Assembly (NCBI GenBank): GCA_023974075.1
Contig: JAMFTG010000687.1
Coordinates: 25,001-89,000, forward strand
Origin: Chaenocephalus aceratus
Taxonomy: Eukaryota > Chordata > Actinopteri > Perciformes > Channichthyidae
Direction: 5' to 3'
Length of the DNA: 64,000 nucleotides
In this document: positions 58,800 through 64,000 of the stretch, one piece after another
Layout of the letters: every line of letters begins with the position of its first letter
Position numbering within the stretch: the stretch's first letter is position 1
Program-made: the position numbers and the translations under genes
The notes under the pieces: generated by a model
What the model was told of the DNA's origin: nothing
Seen by the model: the letters and a program-made list of their open reading frames with translations, nothing else
Databases searched by the model: none

Positions 58800-61105
58800 A
58801 AAGCTAACGTTAGGCTATAAAGGAACTACGGAACGGTCACATGAATTCACGCCATCACCGCTAAGCTAAAGGCGACTAATGGTGGGCTATAAAGGAACTA
58901 CAGCACGGTCACATGACTTCACGTCACCACCGCTAAGCTAAAGGTGGCTAATGTTGGGCTATAACGGAACTACAGCACGGTCACATGACTTCACGCCACC
59001 ACCGCGAAGCTAAAGGCGGCTAATGTTGGGCTATAACGGAACTACAGCACGGTCACATGACTTCACGTCACCACCGCTAAGCTAAAGGCGGCTAATGTTG
59101 GGCTATAAAGGAACTACAGCACGGTCACATGACTTCACGTCACCACCGCTAAGCTAAAGGTGGCTAATGTTGGGCTATAACGGAACTACAGCACGGTCAC
59201 ATGACTTCACGCCACCACCGCGAAGCTAAAGGCGGCTAATGTTGGGCTATAACGGAACTACAGCACGGTCACATGACTTCACGCCACCACCGCGAAGCTA
59301 AAGGCGGCTAATGTTGGGCTATAAAGGAACTACAGCACGGTCACATGACTTCACGTCACCACCGCTAAGCTAAAGGTGGCTAATGTTGGGCTATAAAGGA
59401 ACTACAGCACGGTCACATGACTTCACGTCACCACCGCTAAGCTAAAGGTGGCTAATGTTGGGCTATAAAGGAACTACAGCACGGTCACATGACTTCACGT
59501 CACCACCGCTAAGCTAAAGGCGGCTAATGTTGGGCTATAAAGGAACTACAGCACGGTCACATGACTTCACGTCACCACCGCTAAGCTAAAGGCGGCTAAT
59601 GGTGGGCTATAAAGGAACTACGGAACGGTCACATGACTTCACGTCACCACCGCGAAGCTAAAGGCGGCTAATGTTGGGCTATAAAGGAACTACAGCACGG
59701 TCAGATGACTTCACGTCACCACCGCTAAGCTAAAGGCGGCTAATGGTGGGCTATAAAGGAACTACGGAACGGTCACATGACTTCACGTCACCACCGCGAA
59801 GCTAAAGGCGGCTAATGTTGGGCTATAAAGGAACTACAGCACGGTCACATGACTTCACGTCACCACCGCTAAGCTAAAGGCGGCTAATGTTGGGCTATAA
59901 AGGAACTACAGCACGGTCACATGACTTCACGTCACCACCGCTAAGCTAAAGGCGGCTAATGTTGGGCTATAAAGGAACTACAGCACGGTCACATGACTTC
60001 ACGTCACCACCGCTAAGCTAAAGGCGGCTAATGTTGGGCTATAAAGGAACTACAGCACGGTCACATGACTTCACGTCACCACCGCTAAGCTAAAGGTGGC
60101 TAATGTTGGGCTATAACGGAACTACAGCACGGTCACATGACTTCACGCCACCACCGCGAAGCTAAAGGCGGCTAATGTTGGGCTATAACGGAACTACAGC
60201 ACGGTCACATGACTTCACGCCACCACCGCGAAGCTAAAGGCGGCTAATGTTGGGCTATAAAGGAACTACAGCACGGTCACATGACTTCACGTCACCACCG
60301 CTAAGCTAAAGGTGGCTAATGTTGGGCTATAAAGGAACTACAGCACGGTCACATGGCTTCACGTCACCACCGCTAAGCTAAAGGTGGCTAATGTTGGGCT
60401 ATAAAGGAACTACAGCACGGTCACATGACTTCACGTCACCACCGCTAAGCTAAAGGCGGCTAATGTTGGGCTATAAAGGAACTACAGCACGGTCACATGA
60501 CTTCACGTCACCACCGCTAAGCTAAAGGCGGCTAATGGTGGGCTATAAAGGAACTACGGAACGGTCACATGACTTCACGTCACCACCGCGAAGCTAAAGG
60601 CGGCTAATGTTGGGCTATAAAGGAACTACAGCACGGTCAGATGACTTCACGTCACCACCGCTAAGCTAAAGGCGGCTAATGGTGGGCTATAAAGGAACTA
60701 CGGAACGGTCACATGACTTCACGTCACCACCGCGAAGCTAAAGGCGGCTAATGTTGGGCTATAAAGGAACTACAGCACGGTCAGATGACTTCACGTCACC
60801 ACCGCTAAGCTAAAGGCGGCTAATGTTGGGCCATAAAGTAACTACAGCACGGTCACATGACTTCACGTCAACACCGCTAAGCTAAAGGTGGCTAATGTTG
60901 GGCTATAAAGGAACTACAGCACGGTCACATGACTTCATGTCACCACCGCTAAGCTAAAGGTGGCTAATGTTGGGCTATAAAGGAACTACAGCACGGTCAC
61001 ATGACTTCACGTCACCACCGCTAAGCTAAAGGTGGCTAATGTTGGACTATAAAGGAACTACAGCACGGTCACATGACTTCACGTCACCACCGCTAAGCTG
61101 AAGGC
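58800..61105. repeat. 72-bp satellite-like array, about 32 units, with a 936-bp higher-order duplication
   Basis: Units contain CTAATGTTGGGCTATAAAGG, GGTCACATGACTTCACGTCA and CACCGCTAAGCTAAAGG. Variant states (ATAAAGG/ATAACGG, CAGCACGG/CGGAACGG, CACATG/CAGATG, GTCACC/GCCACC, GCTAAG/GCGAAG) occur in the same order starting at 59161 and again at 60097, exactly 13 units apart. Confidence 0.93.
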
Positions 61106-62049
61106 GGTTATTTTCGGGCGTGATGACGTTTAGTCGTCTCATTTAGACACTTGTTAGCAACCGCCATTTCTAAATTCACCATAGGGGTATTTACTGATGT
61201 ATTTTATATCGTAGAACAAAACATGAAAACCACAGACCTAAGGATAACTACCAAAAAACATATTCAATTCTAGATGAGGGAACAGGAAGTGCTAAAATGC
61301 TAACACACACTACTCTGTACTGTCCTTGAAAAAAGACTAAAGACTGAGTATCAGCAGCACGTCGTCTCACAGCCTACAGTAACTACTATTCAATCACAAC
61401 AGAGGAAGTTTTCTGTGACCTCCACCCTCTGGAGGCGGTGCTTTGAGAAAACACTGCAGCTCCACCATTGTCTGGACTCGGGGAAAGTTGGGTAAAAACA
61501 ATGCACAAGAAAGATAAAGATGCACGGCGCTGTTACAATCACAATCAGAGATAATTAAAGGGGCCGTTCATGCGGAGCCTCCCATAATAACACTGCCTCG
61601 CTGAATTACCATTTAATTACATGTCGATACAATCAATGCTGCTTTGACAGTTAGCTCGGCGCTAGTAGAGGGAAAGAAGCATCCTGAATTACTGCAAAAC
61701 AACATCTGGAGTTTAAAATTAGAGGTTGTTCTTGCTAAATTATTACTGCCATAGCACAACATATAATATAGTTGTTGTTTTTAAACTCAAACTCTTTTTT
61801 GAAACCACTTTTTGGGGTTTTTCTACAAGAATCATTTAATGTACATAAAACAAGCTGCCAATTAAAGGCACACATTTAATTTGTTGTTTTCTGATCCTTT
61901 TTTAAGAGTTAGAAATGCAATGATCACTTAAGGATCTACTTTTACTACTTTACCTTTTATTTCATTATTTACTTTATTATTATAAATGTTTTTAGTTATT
62001 TATTTGTTTTTGTTTGTTTGTTTTGTCCTTTGGTGGACCGCAGAGAGAC
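61106..62049 (-). other. Presumed slc8a3 intron, nothing recognised
   Basis: AT-rich, no exon, no mobile-element boundary found. Confidence 0.4.
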
Positions 62050-62667
62050 TTAAAGGTCCCATGTCATGCTTTTCCGGTTATTACCCGTCCCCTTGTTGTT
62101 ATGAAGGTTGTTCTGCATGTGAACGGTCTGCAGAGTCAAAACCCTCAAAGTGCACCCTGTAGCGAGTAAAACTCTAAAACAGAGAAGACCTGTCTGTGCT
62201 GCCCCAGAACACCTCGTTGGACATTTCTCTTTTTACATTGTTTATTTCTTGGGTATAGTGACGTATTTTCAGGTATAGTGACGCAACGTTACGTCCGCGG
62301 CGCCGTTACGACTTTGGACCAATCCGCGGACTTCCTCACACACACACTCGTCGGTGGCTCGCTGCTGCGAAGAGCGGGACACTGAGAGCTGGCTCACTGG
62401 TGTGGGGTCGGCGAGACGGCGAGACACCGCGGAACTCAGCCTGGGCACACACACAAACTCCCAGCGAGGCTGCCTGGTGTTTGGGGCTGGGTTTCGCTGT
62501 GTCTCGCAGACGGCCACTGGGCTCACAGGGAGGGGGGGGGGCAGGAGCTCCAACAAGCCGTTTAGGACAGTGAATACCCAAGTTTGGAAAATTGCACAAT
62601 ATAAATGTATTTGAGTAGACCTCAACAATGGAATTATGATCAGCAGAAATGGCCATGGGACCTTTAA
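62050..62667. mobile_element. TTAA-type MITE family B, copy 3, complete (reverse orientation)
   Basis: Left TTAAAGGTCCCATGTCATGC, right GGCCATGGGACCTTTAA. The body is the inverse of 15564-16328 (CTATTCTAGTAGACCTCAAC pattern replaced here by GAGTAGACCTCAACAATGG). Confidence 0.85.
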
Positions 62668-63214
62668 GATGCATTAGCAAACGGGGATCCAGTTAATAAA
62701 AAAATAAACCTAATTTGATTGTATAATCTTAAAATATAATTTTGTGAAAGACGTATCTCCAAATTCTCAGCATGCTAATTAACTTTAATGTGTCCTTATG
62801 GGAAAATATAAGCGCTGCAGCATGAAAACTTGATCATAGCGGCTCATGGAGGAAGGAAAAAGTCAAATTATTGCCTTCTGGGTCCTGTGAAGGAAGCTTT
62901 ACAACTTTAATAACTAAATTCCCCAACTTTTAAATGAGTATTTGTCAATCAAAGCGAGTCCAGTAATGTAGAAAGTGCGTTAAAACTTCATAACCTTCAT
63001 TATCATGTCGCTGCCTGCCTGTGTCATTCCTCCTCCGACCCCAGAAAGAAGAGCAGCTCTAATGAAGTCGGGCTCTGCCAATGCATGAATAGCACCGGGC
63101 TCCCATTTGAATGAAATCTATTCATCCGTGCCGGTGTGGTTCCTCCGCGGTGCAGAGCGACCCGAGGCCCTCTGAGTGTTGACATTTGTGCCGAGGCTGG
63201 TGGAGCACCCGTCT

Positions 63215-63720
63215 GTCTATACCCATCTGAATCCAACTCTGCACCCATCTGACACCAACTCTGCACCCATCTGAATCCAACTCTGCACCCATCTGACACC
63301 AACTCTGCACCCATCTGACCAAAGACTCTACACCCATCTGACCAAAGACTCAACACCCATCTGACCAAAGACTCAACACCCATCTGAACCAAAGACTCTA
63401 CACCCATCTGACCAAAAGACTCCTACACCCATCTGACCAAAGACTCTAACAACCCATCTGACCAAAGACTCTACACCCATCTGACCAAAGACCTCTCACC
63501 CATCTGACCAAGACATCTACACCCATCTGACCAAAGACTCTACACCCATCCTGACCAAAGACTCAACACCCTTGACCAAAGACTCAACACCCATCGGAAC
63601 CAAAGACTCTACACCATCTGACAAAGACTCTAAACACCCATCTGACCAAAGACTCGAACCCCATCCGAGCCCCAACTCTAGCAACAATCTGACCTCAATC
63701 TCGATAACCAGCTCACACCA
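63215..63720. repeat. Degenerate 22-24-bp tandem repeat, about 22 units
   Basis: Units around CACCCATCTGACCAAAGACT; the left units read CTGACACCAACTCTGCACC. Unit lengths vary by 1-2 bp, more so to the right. Confidence 0.85.
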
Positions 63721-64000
63721 AACTTTACCCCACCTGACCCCAACGCACACCAAGAGCGACAACAGGATTTATGAAGGTGAAAAACATAGCAATGCAGTTT
63801 GTGTTTGTGGCTCGAATAGTCCCAGAAGAAAATCCGGGGTAATAGGGGTTCCCTAACCCCTTTTCCTTGTGTGTCTGTAGCCTGTATTTTTTCTGAAACC
63901 TCATGTTATGCTTACTTTATTTGGAGAATTTTACAGTACTGTTCATGGTTCTCACTCTAATGTTTGTTTAACATATTGTTGAAAGGTTAAGAACATAAGC

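Overview
The window is nuclear DNA from a bony fish, most likely a percomorph teleost. It has spliced vertebrate genes with large introns, long (CA)n microsatellites, and dense families of short non-autonomous DNA transposons (TTAA-flanked, hAT-type, Harbinger-like). There is no prokaryotic gene organisation. I cannot name the species.

Three genes can be supported from exon-level homology, splice sites and reading-phase bookkeeping. (1) The last coding exon of ttc9 lies on the + strand at 1439-1524. (2) A complete map3k9 (mixed-lineage kinase 1, a JNK-pathway MAP3K) lies on the - strand from ATG at 28816 to stop at 8942, in 11 coding exons. It has SH3, kinase, leucine-zipper, CRIB and a long Ser/Pro/Thr-rich tail. 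(3) The 3' half of a Na+/Ca2+ exchanger gene, most like slc8a3 (NCX3), lies on the - strand at 34268-48175 in five exons, one of which is an 18-nt microexon. Its 5' exons were not found and should lie beyond 64000. ttc9 and map3k9 are convergent, as in human; slc8a3 is a near neighbour in human (14q24) but in a different order.

Layout: 1-1438 ttc9 intron filled by a 37-bp minisatellite; 1439-8941 ttc9 end, 3' flank and nested transposons; 8942-28816 map3k9; 28817-34267 spacer or long slc8a3 3'UTR; 34268-48175 slc8a3 with transposon-packed introns; 48176-64000 slc8a3 intron with repeats, including a 2.3-kb array of a 72-bp unit that has higher-order structure.

The most unusual theme is that several unrelated small transposon families each carry their own internally expanded minisatellite (37, 38, 57 and 31 bp). 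The 37-bp one occurs in four expanded copies, and a related element at 54.4 kb holds the same unit unexpanded. Two expanded copies sit within about 20 nt of 5' splice sites (map3k9 exon 7, slc8a3 exon 40820-41089). The map3k9 one is open in frame, so retention of that intron would add a repeat polypeptide of more than 600 residues. Other notable points are a one-base frame disruption in the map3k9 last exon whose alternative frame ends in the same C-terminal residues because of a short tandem repeat, and a 660-bp near-perfect inverted duplication in an slc8a3 intron.
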